DNA of 64,000 bases from Megalonaias nervosa (Eukaryota; Mollusca; Bivalvia; Unionida; Unionidae). Below are positions 1 through 12,819 of this stretch, in pieces. The stretch covers positions 1 through 64,000 of the forward strand of contig JAECUM010001880.1 in the NCBI GenBank assembly GCA_016617855.1. Reading direction: 5' to 3'. Within the stretch, counting starts at the first letter, position 1; the number at the start of each line of letters is the position of its first letter. Position numbers and translations under genes: made by a program. The notes under the pieces are model-generated. The model searched no databases. It was not told where the DNA came from and worked only from the letters and a program-made list of their open reading frames with translations.

Positions 1-15
1 ATATATATATATATA

Positions 16-1723
16 AAGTTGCGTTGTTTTCTATCGCTAAGATAATATGTGTATGTCAATATTGTGTGTTTAATGCTCGCTTATGATTATAGCTTGTCCT
101 GATCACTTATACACAATGTATTACAGAGCTGTTTTTGTCTATGAGTTTAAATTCATTTTTTAAGATAATGAGCTATAAATAGGTTGTTTATTTGGATTCG
201 GGTTCTAGGTAATGAACCTGTTTAGAGTCTGGGGTAATTTTCCATTGTATTATTATGTCAGGTGAGTTGTGTTGCGACATACATCATTTGAGAAGTATTG
301 CGATAGAGTCGTAATAAGGTAGTGGGGATTGACATAAAAGGAAGAAAGTGAAGAATTATTCGTTTTTTTTTGTTACTGTTCCTTTTATATTTTCAGTCTG
401 CAGAAGTATTTGATGTTGTGTTTAGATTTAATTTTAGAGGAATTATTCATCTAAATTATTCTTTGGAATTACAAAGTGCTCATTGATTTTGGACTAAAAT
501 ATTACTTTCGGTATTATTGTGGTTTCGTTTAAAGGAATTCTGGATGGCATCATCTTGAATCATAAAGACTGTTAGCATATCGGCACATTCCAGATCATTG
601 GCACAGCGGCACGTTCAAGACCTGGAATTCATTCAGAACACCACTAAAATTTATTCAAACTAGTTACATGTTGGACTTGTCATACAACTTTTTGTATTAA
701 TTTTATTTAATTTATCATATTGTAATTTCCTCTTACATTTTCGTTTAATAACCATAAAGCCGTAATAAGGGTCACAAAAAGTGTGTAGAGAACACATACA
801 TTTTAATTTTATGTGTCCAAAAAGAAGGAATTGGAGTTGGAGCATGAGACTGTCAGTTCAGCATGTAATTTTAGGTAATATAACATCCAATCGATGAATA
901 TCGTTGTATAAACGCAAAAGTAGTTTAAATGGAGGTCGGAAAAAGTACAGTTATTCATACACGAATCAAACCTTTGTCTATCATTCGGTTTGACTGTTAA
1001 TGAGTGAGTGTGAAAAAAAAAAAAACCTCTTGGGGAACAAAGTTACTTGCTTCATATTTATAGTTATATGGTAAAATTTATTTTCCGGAAACCACGTAAT
1101 TTTAATTTTTACGCAAATGTTTCTCTTCTCTCTTTTTTAGTTAAAACTAATTAATAGTGCAATTACTAAATGTTTATCGACGTCAATAACCACAGAACTC
1201 CCAATATAGAGAAAGGCCGTCTAGATCCGCATCTCCCCGAAACTGGCTGGTCCAGTACAAAGGGTACTCTAGATCCAGTTTGTAAACTCAAAGTCCATGA
1301 CCAGAAACAGACGGTCCAGGAAAATGAAATTGTCACTTTTTAGAGTCCTAAGGAAATAGATACTAAAAAGTTAGGGCCTTAGAATTCTGAACCATATTTA
1401 CCAATTATATCACGTATTTAGCTTCGAGATTGTTTTCTTTTATTCAACCATAACTAGTTTATATATTTACTTGTCAATTTATTTACACAAATATTGTGGA
1501 TGAAAATGAAAATACGTTTTGAAAAGAGATTAATGATAATAGCAAAAGTTATTTTACTATGTACATGATTTATTCTATAGATGCAAAATCGCGATGAAGT
1601 TTATAGACAAAAGCAACCTTGTTTCTGAAAGTGAATTCGTAGCGCTTGTATTATTGCGACAATAGAGTCCATCGGATTATCAATCGTCTACAAATATCCA
1701 TTTTGAACGAGAGAGACGGGTAT

Positions 1724-1759
<36 letters not shown>

Positions 1760-2499
1760 GCCATGATTTTTGTCTCCCTACAAGTCTATTAATCCTTCAA
1801 AACTGAAGGCCAGTCCAAGATATCGTGTTAGAAAAGAATCTGATTTTAATCAGATTAGGTTAAAACTACAGCAGTTAAGAGATTTTTCTTCAGTGCGACT
1901 ATATATTGCTGTCAAGAGCAAGAGAAGGTGAAGGTGTCTGCTAAGGTTAGTAAGCATAATCGCAAGTTCCCTGCCTTCAACGTTTGTTGAACACTGTCAA
2001 TGCACGTTTACCCGACTGAACAAATCAGTATATGTGTATTCAGTTTAATAAATCAATGCGTGTATATACATTTGATAGTCGTAAAAGTAGTAGTAGTAGT
2101 AGTAGTAGCGTTTAACGGTATCTCAGCACAACAGTAGCTACATTGTGGCAACTTGAAGTAACAATTAAAAAATGCAAAAATGAAGAATTCACAAAAAAAT
2201 AAGGAAGATAAACCCAAACAAGATGAAATATGGAGGATACAGACGTCAAGACTATGTAAAAGGTATCAGCAAATTTTACATGCCCACTGTCTCTCAATTA
2301 AACGTAGTGAAAATAATATCCATCAGTGCAAATTCTGTGAAATTTTCCCAGATAAGAATCATGCAAGATATATCGTTTTGAAATTTCTGAATGCAACCTA
2401 GACTGACATGACATGGACTCGTAAATGTGTATCCCTGCATATAACTCCTATTGATATATACATAAAAGTACCAATGCTCGTCATATTTTAAAAAATATA
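16..2499. other. No gene supported
   Basis: AT-rich, with short spurious frames only. Holds the (ATTT)n array at 1721-1759 and an (AGT)n tract at 2087-2109. Confidence 0.6.
1721..1759 (+). repeat. (ATTT)n microsatellite
   Basis: Uninterrupted tetranucleotide array. Confidence 0.9.
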
Positions 2500-2690
2500 T
2501 CCTCTCTTTGAAAGACATGGTCATGAAAACTTGCCCTGCAATCGTTGTTACGACAACTTGCCCCCTTTCTTTGAATATCATGGTCATTTAAACTTGCCCC
2601 TTGCTTTGAAAGCCATGTTCACGAAAACTTGCCCCTCTCTTTGAATGTCATGGTCATGAAAATATGCCCCTCTCTTTAACAGTCATGGAC
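2500..2690 (+). repeat. Minisatellite, about five degenerate units of roughly 37 bp
   Basis: The unit core is CTTTGAA.GTCATGGTCATGAAAA followed by CTTGCCCCT. Units vary by substitutions and one longer spacer. Confidence 0.8.
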
Positions 2691-3091
2691 ATACAGTTCT
2701 TCCAACGTTACCTTCCTACCCTATTTATTGCCGTAATGTTTTGCAACCCTAAAATAGCCTCTGATAAATCAGGAGAATTTCTGCACACTAAAGTCAAAGC
2801 AATGATAATTCGTTCAGTAAAACACCACCACCACGTATTTAAGAATGAAGGTTTCTAAATCTTCTATAATGAAGATAAAATAATGGAATAATAGAATTAA
2901 AAATGCTCACTGTAAGTTTGCAAGTGTAATACATACTCTTCACTATTTCAATAATCAACTTACGTCATTAATACCTATTCTTTAGTACATAATGACAATA
3001 TTAATAATATATCATTGTATATATTTGCATACTTATCAATCGTTGAGGGATCATTATTTGCCAAAAAATATTTCACACTTGCAGGTCACAC

Positions 3092-3096
<5 letters not shown>

Positions 3097-3157
<61 letters not shown>
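3097..3157 (+). repeat. (CT)n microsatellite
   Basis: About 30 uninterrupted CT units. A (TTC)n tract follows at 3478-3520. Confidence 0.95.
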
Positions 3158-3159
<2 letters not shown>

Positions 3160-4468
3160 TTAAGATGACCACACAGATTTCACAAAAGTTCTTTTATCTA
3201 CAATTAAAGAATAAAATCCGAGGAAATCGCAAAAAGTGCCTAAATATCCAAGAACATGTCACTTTGCTTGTAGTTTTTCAAGACAAATTTTAAAAAGAAA
3301 GTAATCAATGTATAAAGGAATCAAAAATAATCAACCAGTTTCAACATAACAATGATTCCATCATAAGAGAACCTGCATTTTTGTTTGGTCTCCCTATATA
3401 TCCACAACCAGGAAAATAAATCCGTGCAAAGTGGAAATTATGTACATATATGAACAGCTTGTTTCTTTCTCTTTCTCTTTCTTCTTCTTCTTCTTCTTCT
3501 TCTTCTTCTTCTTCTTCTTCGACTTCGAACCGAAAAGAACAGACCTTTAGTAAACTTAGATTACGTGGTATTAAATGAGGATAAAGATGATTATAAATGA
3601 TCAAAACAGAAAAATGAAATAAATGTTTTTGGGGCGCTGAGCAACTTTTGACAGAAGCTATAAATTTTAAAAACATTTCTCGTAATGTTTACATTTATAC
3701 TGTTTAAACAGTGATATATAATAGATTTTGAACAATTTATTTCAGTATTTCGTTATCTACCATCCTTTATTGGTGTATAATGATTAGACATGTGCAATTT
3801 TAATAGGATAACTGCCAAACGAGTTCGTAAAATTGTCAAATACCGTTCTTAAAAATGATCATCTTCAATGACTTTGAATGTAATTGATTTGATTTAGCCT
3901 AATTCCAAATAAGTGAAATCAATAAAACTTATTTTTTACAAATGCTTTATAATTAATAGCCAACATTCAGCTTCCTAGATAAATGTTCATCATGCCTTTT
4001 TTCAAAGCAATTTCAGTAACAACGCTTTCTGCATAAGATATCTATGAATACTGTTAACCCTAATAGCAAACCTGACATAATAACCTTGAACAGAGAAATG
4101 ATAATTTTGAGGATTTTCTTAGTAACAATCTTACCCATCAATTCATCATTCAGATCTTGAACAATGTTTCTCAGGATAATTTCCATCGCTCTCCATACAA
4201 CATCATATGCGTGATTTTAAAATTGTCTCAGAAACCTACAAGGACTTTAATATTAAATCAACATTTTAGAATCTCTTAACATCAGATTCTTATAGATGAA
4301 TAGGTGAAATGTATTGGTTGAATAATTAAAGTTATAAATCGGTCTATATTTGTCACATTTACACAAAGGTCATGTAAGACCCTATTGGCTACTTCTGCTA
4401 AATATTTTCTATCCTTTAAAAAACTTCTAGTTTTTGGTAAAATAAATTCAAAAATGCAAGTAATAGTC

Positions 4469-4740
4469 TACGGATTCTTTGGACCAGGGGTCTCAAACTC
4501 TAACCACCCTGAGGGCCGCATGAGGGCATTTTCGATGGCCCATGGGCCTAACCACAACTACATTTGTCATGACACCTTGTGACGGAAGTCATTTTGCGGG
4601 CCACAGGATACGGCTTGGCGGGCCACGTGTTCGAGACCCCTGCTTTGGACCGTGACCTAACTTTTTCTACGGATTTGTATGGACCTTGACCTAACTTTTT
4701 CTACGGATTCGTTTGGAACGTGACCCAACTCTTTCTAGAC
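4469..4740 (+). repeat. 34-bp tandem array interrupted by the hAT element
   Basis: Units at 4647-4680, 4681-4714 and 4715-4740 (GGACCTTGACCTAAC...CTACGGATTC type). The bases just before the hAT element (CTACGGATTCTTTGGAC, 4469-4484) are the end of a further unit, so the transposon landed inside the array. Confidence 0.85.
4485..4642. mobile_element. hAT-type non-autonomous element (158 bp) with 8-bp TSD
   Basis: Begins CAGGGGTCTCAAACTC and ends GTGTTCGAGACCCCTG, giving inverted ends that match at 14 of 16 positions. It is flanked by identical 8-bp copies CTTTGGAC at 4477-4484 and 4643-4650, the duplication length typical of hAT transposons. The interior is rich in GGGCC blocks. No coding capacity. 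Confidence 0.92.
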
Positions 4741-4780
4741 ACTTCTTGATACTATTTAACGTTTCAGAACTAGTGGTTAG

Positions 4781-4782
<2 letters not shown>

Positions 4783-4835
<53 letters not shown>

Positions 4836-4837
4836 AG

Positions 4838-4879
<42 letters not shown>
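4783..4879 (+). repeat. (TA)n microsatellite with one interruption
   Basis: Two TA arrays separated by TTGAGT near 4832. Confidence 0.95.
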
Positions 4880-4882
<3 letters not shown>

Positions 4883-6302
4883 CATATGTTTGGTGTTTCA
4901 TGTTGCTGTCGGTTGTATCGTTAGAATGTTTAAAGTAAGCTTACTCACACTGGATTTAACAGGTATCAACGTCATTGTCCGGCTACTTTCGTAGGTTGCT
5001 ACGTTCGTAGGTAATCACATGGCTTGTTAACAGCTGTCCTGAGAATAAGACTAAAGCGGAGGTACGGTGTTACTTTGTAACTAAGATAGAATGTGGCAAA
5101 TAGCCAATCAGAATGTCCTTATTTAATTATCAAAAGACGTTACGATCAGTACAGTTAGAAGCGAATGGGTACGAAATACCCACATGGTGCATTGATTATA
5201 TCGAGGGAAGCATAATGTGTGTTGATCAGCATTATCTACATTTACGTGTAGAGCATATAGTTTAGGCTGTTGAGGTAAAATCTGTTGGAATCGTGTTTTA
5301 AACTCTGTATTTGTAATTCGAATTTATTGTTATTGTTCCCCAAAGATGTATTTTTCTGCCCCAAACAAATGCATGCCGGAGGCGGATTGGCGGCGGGTAG
5401 AAGCCTCAATGTTTACCAGAAATTGTTTCCTATACGGTTAGATGGTTAAACTTTTGTCCTTGAAATGCCTAATATTGAGAAGCTTCTGGAGCTTTCAAAT
5501 TTTTGCAAAATCAAGATCTTATTACACAAAGCCTAGTTTTTCACACTTATGAAACTCGTTCAAGTTAAACGATGAAATATTGGGTTAAAGTTGACAACTA
5601 TGTCTATGAAGCAGCTGAATTAAGGAAGGCTTTAATATAGTTTATATATGTTTGTAATCTGTTATCCTACAAACTCACTGCATCACTGTTACGACTCTTC
5701 GTCTTAAACTATGTAACGGACAGAAGGAAACCCAACAAGTTTAGTAAAATCAAGAAATAATTTATTTCCCTATCATACAAAGTGAAAATTCTAAACACAC
5801 TTAAAGTATAGTGAAATTAATTTTAAAAAATCCAAAATATCCTATCACATGTTCAAAAGTATAGAATATTCTGAATGAATTCAAAAAGTCTTGAGTGTTT
5901 TGATGTACCACGGTAATATAATCCAGAATGTCTTTGAATAACTTCTCAATAATCCCAAAGTAGCATTGAAGTCCAAAAGGTCAATAAGTATTTTGTAATT
6001 TCAATGAATTATTTAAGTAAATAATTCCTCTCAAATTTTATCTGAACACAGCTATAAGTGATTCTACAGAGTGAAACAGGAATGAATAAATTGTTTACCA
6101 TATCCCGCATATACATATTTCACTTGACCTAAAAGAAAATGAAATTTCCAAGGTAAAAAAAAACAAATCCTGAGCTCAAATCCAAGTAAACATCTTGTTT
6201 ACTTCCAAGAATCACGACACAAATCATATAGGCACTACCCTCAATCATTCACAAAATTTAACCACACAATATAGACATACATAACAATCATCTACTCATG
6301 AA
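4880..6302. other. No gene supported
   Basis: No long frame, no domain and no repeat that I could assign. Confidence 0.6.
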
Positions 6303-6605
6303 TGCTCCGGTGGCTTAGTGGTTAGAGCGTCAGCCTCGGATGCGGGACGTCGCGGGTTCGAATCCCGGCGAGTCATACCAGAGGCTTATAGAAATGGTAC
6401 TAACAGCTGCCTCGCTAGGCTTTCAGCATTAAGTGGTTAGTGTTAGGACTGGTCGGGCTGGTGTCAGGATAATGTGACTGGGTCGGACAGCATGCTACAT
6501 GTCTGCGTCATGATGCTCCAGTGCAAGACATCGCTATAAACTGCCACACTGAAGACATTGTAGCGATATGACTGAAAAATTGTTAAAGCTACTTTAAAAA
6601 TCTAA
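6303..6605 (+). mobile_element. tRNA-derived SINE (family A), near complete
   Basis: The head at 6303-6375 has a clear pol III A box (TGGCTTAGTGGTTAGAG) and B box (GGGTTCGAATCCC) but does not close an acceptor stem, so it is not a working tRNA. The body continues through GATATGACTGAAAAATTGTT to about 6605. A headless copy lies at 41331-41475 on the minus strand. Confidence 0.85.
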
Positions 6606-6902
6606 AATACACACACTCATTTTTGTAAAACTCGCCCCAATGCAATACTGCTCGATTCTAATATAATTTAATAGTATCATATACCGTATGTACGATTATG
6701 GTATTTAGATAATTCGCTCTTCACGTGTTTGATGTTTGTATTTCTTATTCGTAGATGGACTATAAATTTTATAGTTTACGTCCGAATAAAATATATGTTC
6801 TGTTCTGTAACAAAAGTATCAAATATATCGCTACCGTTGCAAGAGTCTCCAAATATCGTGACAATGGTATCTAGTTATCGTTGAACGTTATTCAAATATC
6901 GT

Positions 6903-7100
6903 TCCGTGGCTCCGGGTAGCCAAGCGGTCTCGCCTTTACAGATCACTGCCATCACACCTCTGTTCCCGTGACGTTCGGATCTTGGGCTAGAGTAATGTCT
7001 ACATGTACAAAAGCTTGCCAGTAGGTTCCCGTTGGTCGATGGAGACAGGGCAGAGAACACCTACCAAGCGATGTGCACATGTCAACGCGGTCGTCACGTG
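6903..7100 (+). mobile_element. SINE family B, degraded copy
   Basis: GGTAGCCAAGCGGTCTCGCCTTTACAG, then GATCACTGCCATC and a CTTGCCAGTAG segment track the family B copy at 26103-26357 with many substitutions and lack its 3' end. Confidence 0.7.
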
Positions 7101-8180
7101 ATCGTTTGCATGGGCGGTTGCATGATATGGCAACACAAATTAATTTAATTAATCCACACGCTATCAATGTTCACTGTGCTAACCATTGCCTCGGTATATC
7201 TGCATATTATGGTGCCAAAACTGCAAAGCCCTAGTTTATGTTCAAGCCACTTAAATAACATTTACAAATTTTATGAATATACTGCTGTAGGATATGGGGA
7301 AAGTTAGATATCTAAAGTCTATCATGAAAATTCATAGAAAAAAGTTGAAGAAGCTAAGTAATATAAGGTGGTTGTCTTTACAAGAAGACATTTATCAGGT
7401 TTGGTCAGTCCTTGTCTTAGTTCTAGAATATGAACGGGGGACAAGTAAAACCCCTGAGGTTGAAGGAATTTGAAGGAAAGTGAAAACATCCATTTGCTGT
7501 CATTTGTTGCCTTCTTGTTTATTTTGTATGGCCTTTGGGACAAACTATCCAGATTTCTTCAAAACGACGTATATACATTGGTCAAATCATTATTTTGCTT
7601 CAAGCAAGATAGAGAACTATTAGTGCTATGAGGCAAGTAAATGGCACAGACAACGTGGCACAATCTGACACTTCGTCATTAAGTCAGTATACGCCCAGTC
7701 TCAATTGGACTATATAGTCCAAGTGTCAGAAGTTAAATCCGTGGTGGAGAAATAAAGATTTTGATTAAACTGCAACATTAATTTCGATCTGCTTAATTAC
7801 TTTTACCACTATTTCACAATATCGGAAGATGATACTAGCGCCGGCTCGTCCAAGCTAGTGTTCAACAGTCGCTATTAAAGAAAAGAGGTTTGCTTCCTTA
7901 CAGTCGCCATTATTTATGCACTCATCAAACACTCAAAATTAAATCAGCTTGGGTTCATAAGAACAATTAGCAAATCTTCTTTTAAAGCTTAAGAGGGGGA
8001 CTACTTGTGCTCGCTATCAGTGAAGAATCTTTCTTAAACCAAAAAAAAAAAACAGTTGTTGTTTATGATGTTTCAAAAATAAATACCCTCAAAAAATGAC
8101 AATGTAGTGGTCTCATACAATTGAGACCTATCTATTTTTGATCGACGTAAACTATGGAAATGAGCGCTTGTATTTATATA

Positions 8181-8184
<4 letters not shown>
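7101..8184. other. No gene supported
   Basis: Only short frames without protein-like features. Confidence 0.6.
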
Positions 8185-8232
<48 letters not shown>

Positions 8233-8288
8233 CAGATCTTCACAGTCCTACTATGGAGATCTGATTTAAATCAGATGCGCGTGCGCGC

Positions 8289-8360
<72 letters not shown>
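8185..8360 (+). repeat. (GT)n, then (GT)n(GA)n microsatellites
   Basis: (GT)n at 8185-8227 and a (GC)(GT)n(GA)n run at 8277-8360. The spacer has an AGATCTGATTTAAATCAGAT-type palindrome. Confidence 0.95.
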
Positions 8361-8363
<3 letters not shown>

Positions 8364-8925
8364 ATTATGCAGTTACAAGGCTGCACATCAAAAATAGCAT
8401 GTCTGGACTTACTTGTTGAAAATCTGGTCTAGAATTCATCGGTTCGATTTACCCAGCTTATGTTTTAATTCTGTACTTTTCCATGATCTATCTATATTAA
8501 ATTCGTTTGGAAAACACCTTTACCATCTGTACAAATCCCGACACAAAATTTAGTTCCGGCTGATCGTTATTCAGTCCAACTTTTCTATGAGAATCAAGGA
8601 CGTCATCGTTGTTTTTTGAATGAGTAAGCTAAAGTCATGGCTATTTAAATCTGCAGCAACTTATCTGCTTAAATTGGAATTGCAAATGAGGAGAACGTCC
8701 TCTTTTATTAGATTTTATTTCAGGCACCAATTTGATTCCAAAACTTGAAAATAGGTCCAGTGCCTGTATGCACAGATCCTGCGCTTGTCGAATCGCGAGG
8801 CAAAACCAGCATTCTGCTCAATGAACTCTCATTGACTTTTAAAGTAACATTTGGAATGTAAGGGCGCGCGACTGGCCCAGTTCCCCACTTAGTTATTGAT
8901 CCAACTTTTATTTCACAGAGTCTCA

Positions 8926-9405
8926 TAAAGGACTCACGGTACTAATTCAGTTCCCATAGTAAACCTATGCAAACACCATGATATTAAAAATTCAATAACT
9001 TAAAATTTCTGAGTGCCCATGATCAAACATATATTTATCAGTATAGATGAAACCTGGATGTCAGCTTCTGTGTAGAGGAAAGGATATGTGCTGCGGCATT
9101 TTCTGGACCTGCATGTGTTTGAAACATGTGCTTTCAATTCCGCACCAAAGAGTCAGGTGCTAATTTTAGTAATGAGTGTTCCAAACTCAAGACTGTTAAA
9201 GGACTGGAATTCCATCAATAAAACAATGTCTCTATTTTTTTAACTTACAACTAGGATAAGCTCTCAAAAGATTCTTTTTCATAAAACATAACTTACATTA
9301 TTAACCAATCCTGGCCAGCCAAACCCATATATACTCTATTTAATGTTCACCCATTTCCAGGCTGGTTCCAATTTTTCTATACCATTAGTACCGTGTGTCC
9401 TATAG
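8926..9405 (+). mobile_element. R1 copy 1: non-autonomous element with terminal inverted repeats
   Basis: The left end AAAGGACTCACGGTACTAAT and the right end, read in reverse complement, ATAGGACACACGGTACTAAT match at 17 or more of 20 positions. The element is about 480 bp with no coding capacity. Further copies are at 37168-37569, 38449-38772 and the split copy at 46989-52700. Superfamily not assigned; no clear target duplication. Confidence 0.8.
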
Positions 9406-9841
9406 GAGCTATAGCATTATTTTTATTATACATGGTCAGCATGAATAGATCACATTAATCTCGTTCTTGATGTAAACCTACATTGCATCAATGCTGCGTG
9501 CGAATATTTTTACACACATTACATTTCTATGCGAATATCGGAAGAATAGGAGACAGTTGGCTGAGCTACATTATTATAATTTTCAGTTCAAACAGTTGTA
9601 AAAACAAATTAAAACGGCCTAATCAATCAGACTGCTGGAAATAGTAATGATGAAAGAAGCATTTACGTGTTTAAATATCAAAATAAAATAGTTATAACCA
9701 TAGCTGTTGGGTTACGAAAAATAAAGAAATTAAAAATTGCTAAGTTCTAATAAAGTTTACGCCTTTCAGGCCCAATCACAGAAGTCAGCAATTACTTAAG
9801 TGATTACTGAAAATCTCTTAATAAAAATCTTAAATTTACAA

Positions 9842-9890
9842 TAGTGTGAATTTTGAAAGATGTTACTATACACATATCTTCATGAACCTT
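9842..9890 (+). repeat. 5' LTR start-like repeat of the Gypsy element
   Basis: Twenty-one bases are identical to 14166-14186 and about three quarters of the next 23 agree. Further homology fades, so the LTR end is not defined. Confidence 0.55.
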
Positions 9891-11130
9891 GTCGCGGTCA
9901 GCGTGACACGTAATAATTAATCTAAACGCATGGGCTAGGCCCGCAATACATCGCTAGCATTGGGCATGATTGAGTTTTAGTTGAGATAATGGTTAGAGGC
10001 ATAGACAAGGCCAGGTTACTGTAAGTAACGGAGAAATGTCAAAGTTGTAGTAATGAGACAAATTTGTGTCATTGGAAATATGTGTCATAAAATGTAACTG
10101 AAATCTGGATAGGCGTGGTTTAAATTTTGGCGGTTAGATAAAGTCAATCCTAATCGGCTAAACCAAATGGGGGTGGGCGTTTCTCAAACAAAATTCAATG
10201 TTTTACGTATTCTCCCTCAAAAGTTTGGTCAGTCTATGTTTCTGTCGGATGGCAAGAAGCTGACTCCAAGATTAATAGAAAGTACTTTCTCATTAAACTT
10301 CTCCAAGGGGCTATTGTCTAGAAGTTGAGACATACGGAACGTAAAGGAGCACAGAGATTCTACTGTATTGAAGACAGCTAGTCTCGAGGAGGCACATGGT
10401 ATTGCCTCAATCGCATACAATATATTCATAAGTTTGTAATTATTTGTTTGAATTTATTTGTTTTAAATTCACCTCATCAATTACTCTTGCGTTCCGAAGT
10501 TAGTTGTTTGCAATCATTTGTCTTGACTGTTATATGACAAAATTCATTCTAAGAATGTCATACATTATTCCTTTGATAAGAATGTTCGAATCACTCGCTT
10601 ATGTGTAATAAGAATTATATATTCTGGGAATTTAATGCATTCCATCTTATACTAATTGTGAAAATTGTGTGGATTTATCTGTCTGAAATGATATGAATCA
10701 TGTAGGCTAGGAATTAATATTTCTTTGTCTGGAAATGTTATGCCAATAAATTGCTAGTCAGCGAATACTCTAGTTAGAACTTGAAGTGAAATTCGTTAAT
10801 TCATTGTATAATCAAGACGTGAATTCTTTAAACGACAGTCAGTGGTATTTGGCAATAGGAACGGCTGCCGGCCGACATTTCATCCAGTTAGTGATTATAG
10901 CCCACAGCTGTGTTACTGGTTTATTAAGAGGTCTAAGTTATGTCATAGTACCGTTAGGAATGTAACTAGCTGCTAGGGACAAACATTAATTTTCTGGTAA
11001 TAGGGTTGTGTATCTGCTGTCAGGCTGCGAAATGACCCATATTAGCCTTAGTTTCTGTTGACATAACAAGAGTGGGAATTATTGCTTGATTCCAGAAGAA
11101 AAAGCCAGACAAATATTTGGGTTGCTTATT

Positions 11131-11169
<39 letters not shown>

Positions 11170-11170
11170 G
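11131..11170 (+). repeat. (GT)n(AT)n microsatellite inside the Gypsy remnant
   Basis: Compound array in the stretch between the 5' LTR-like repeat and the integrase. Confidence 0.95.
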
Positions 11171-11969
11171 CACCGTACAGTGGGAAAAGAGAACAGACAA
11201 CCAAGTTACGATTGATGACCCGAAAGAGGTTGGAGAGACAGAGACAGAGAAAAGGAATCCAGCAACTCCGACCTGTCACCAACGTTGTTTCTGACAGAAC
11301 CGGAAACAACCAGGTTATGCGGGCATGCTTGGCAAATCAGTTTGTTCGTTCATTCGATTTCATAATGAAATTTTGTATCGGTATAACAGAACGACCAACG
11401 GCATTTCTATTTTTATTTTTAAGAAACCGTGTATCATTCAATGTCATGTTCAATTTCATTTTCTTTATGTAATTCATTCTATTGTTATATTTTACGTCCG
11501 GGGGCTCGTACTTTTCTATTTTATATCTCTGCAAACCACCGCCACGTAACAAGTCACCTAACAAGTGAGGCGCTGGTCTAAGGATCAGAACATTTTATTC
11601 AAGTGTATATTTTGAGTAATACAGAACATATTGCAATTTATCCAAACATCGGTAATTTAAGTACTGTTGGTTAAGAAATATCGATTGGAGTGAAACTAAC
11701 GTTTGTCTGCGCATTTCATATGTTCAGTGCATGCAGTTTTATTGCCATTTCTTTTCATATTGTGAGGATTGCATTGTAAGGCATTGAGATATGTGTCTTT
11801 GCTATTGTTCGGTACGCTGAGGAGAGATTCGTATTTTGTTGTGGAATTCTGGGGGAAAATATTTCCTTGGTGTTTTATTGTCAGAAACGTTAATCAGGTA
11901 AGCAACGTTAAGCTGAATTTGGGGAAAAATTCAGGTTGTGTACTGACCGTTTATCACCCACAGACTGAT

Positions 11970-12720
11970 GAGCCTTTCTCGATGGTGGCGATGGGTCTGA
12001 GTTGTCCGGTCCGATAAAGCCGGCGTCGAAGAGCAGAAATCGTTATGTATTGACGATAGTTGATAACTTCACCAGATACACGGAGGCCCTTGCGTCGTAA
12101 ACAAGTGTCTCAGAGTAATGGACGCAGTAAACCGGCTACTGTCCATTAGACACCTGACTCCCACCCCGTATCACCCGCAGTGCAATGATTTGCTAGAGCG
12201 TTATAATGGGACACTGAAGCAAGCTCCGAGAAAGCTTTGTGAAGGTCAACCCAGAGATTCGGATCGATACCTCCCCGCGATATTTTTCGCGTCCCGCGAA
12301 GTACCACGGGCTAGTTTAGGATTTTTACCTTTTGAATTAGTTTACGGAAGGATAGTAAGGGGGCCCATGGCTGCATTTAAACAGTTACGGACGGATGAGC
12401 ATGCATCCGAGGAAGTAAGTACAACATATCAGTATGTTGCTGATATCCGCAACATGATAAAGGAAGTTTGTAACTTGGCCCAGAAGAATCTCAAGACGCT
12501 CGGGGATGACAAGACAAGTATTAAAATAGAAAGAAGAAGCCACGACAGTTCGAGGTGGGTGACAAAGTGTTATTGTATCTGCCGTTAAAGTACAGCAAAC
12601 TTCAAGTCTCTTGGAGGGGACCGTTCGTTGTAACGGAAAATAAGGGTAGACAGAACTACCGTATCATGGTAGGAGACTGAACCAAGTCAACTTAAGCGGT
12701 ATCGCAAAAGAGAGACACCC
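11970..12720 (+). pseudogene. Gypsy integrase remnant
   Basis: 11978-12100 encodes SGPIKPASKSRNRY and VLTIVDNFTRYTEALAS, the core around the first catalytic aspartate region (the aspartate itself is lost). After stops, 12118-12588 (156 codons) carries TPYHPQCNDLLERYNGTL, with the catalytic-type glutamate in LLERYN, and the usual PFELVYGR segment. A C-terminal piece with KYSKLQVSWRGPFVV follows to about 12680. Several stops and shifts make it inactive. Confidence 0.85.
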
Positions 12721-12819
12721 CACAGAGTTCGTGGTTGCGACATCTGTGACTGAAAAAACCCGATGGCAACGGTGGAGATGAGGATGTACTTCCTAGTTAT
12801 CTTTGGCCGAGGGAAGAAA

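Noticed and set aside
4713..4994. Open frames through (TA)n, (CT)n, (GT)n, (GA)n and (CATA)n arrays here and at 3015-3293, 11079-11309, 15656-16116, 22008-22205, 32953-33326 and 37215-37454
   Set aside because: Frames stay open only because dinucleotide or tetranucleotide arrays lack stops; there are no protein features outside the arrays.
6303..6375. Possible functional tRNA gene
   Set aside because: A and B boxes are good, but the acceptor stem does not pair and the sequence continues into a SINE body that recurs at 41331-41475.
11499..11509. CGGGGGCTCGT, one base off the proline-tRNA primer binding site
   Set aside because: Only 11 bases, not next to a defined LTR end, and the implied 1.65-kb LTR is not supported by a second copy.
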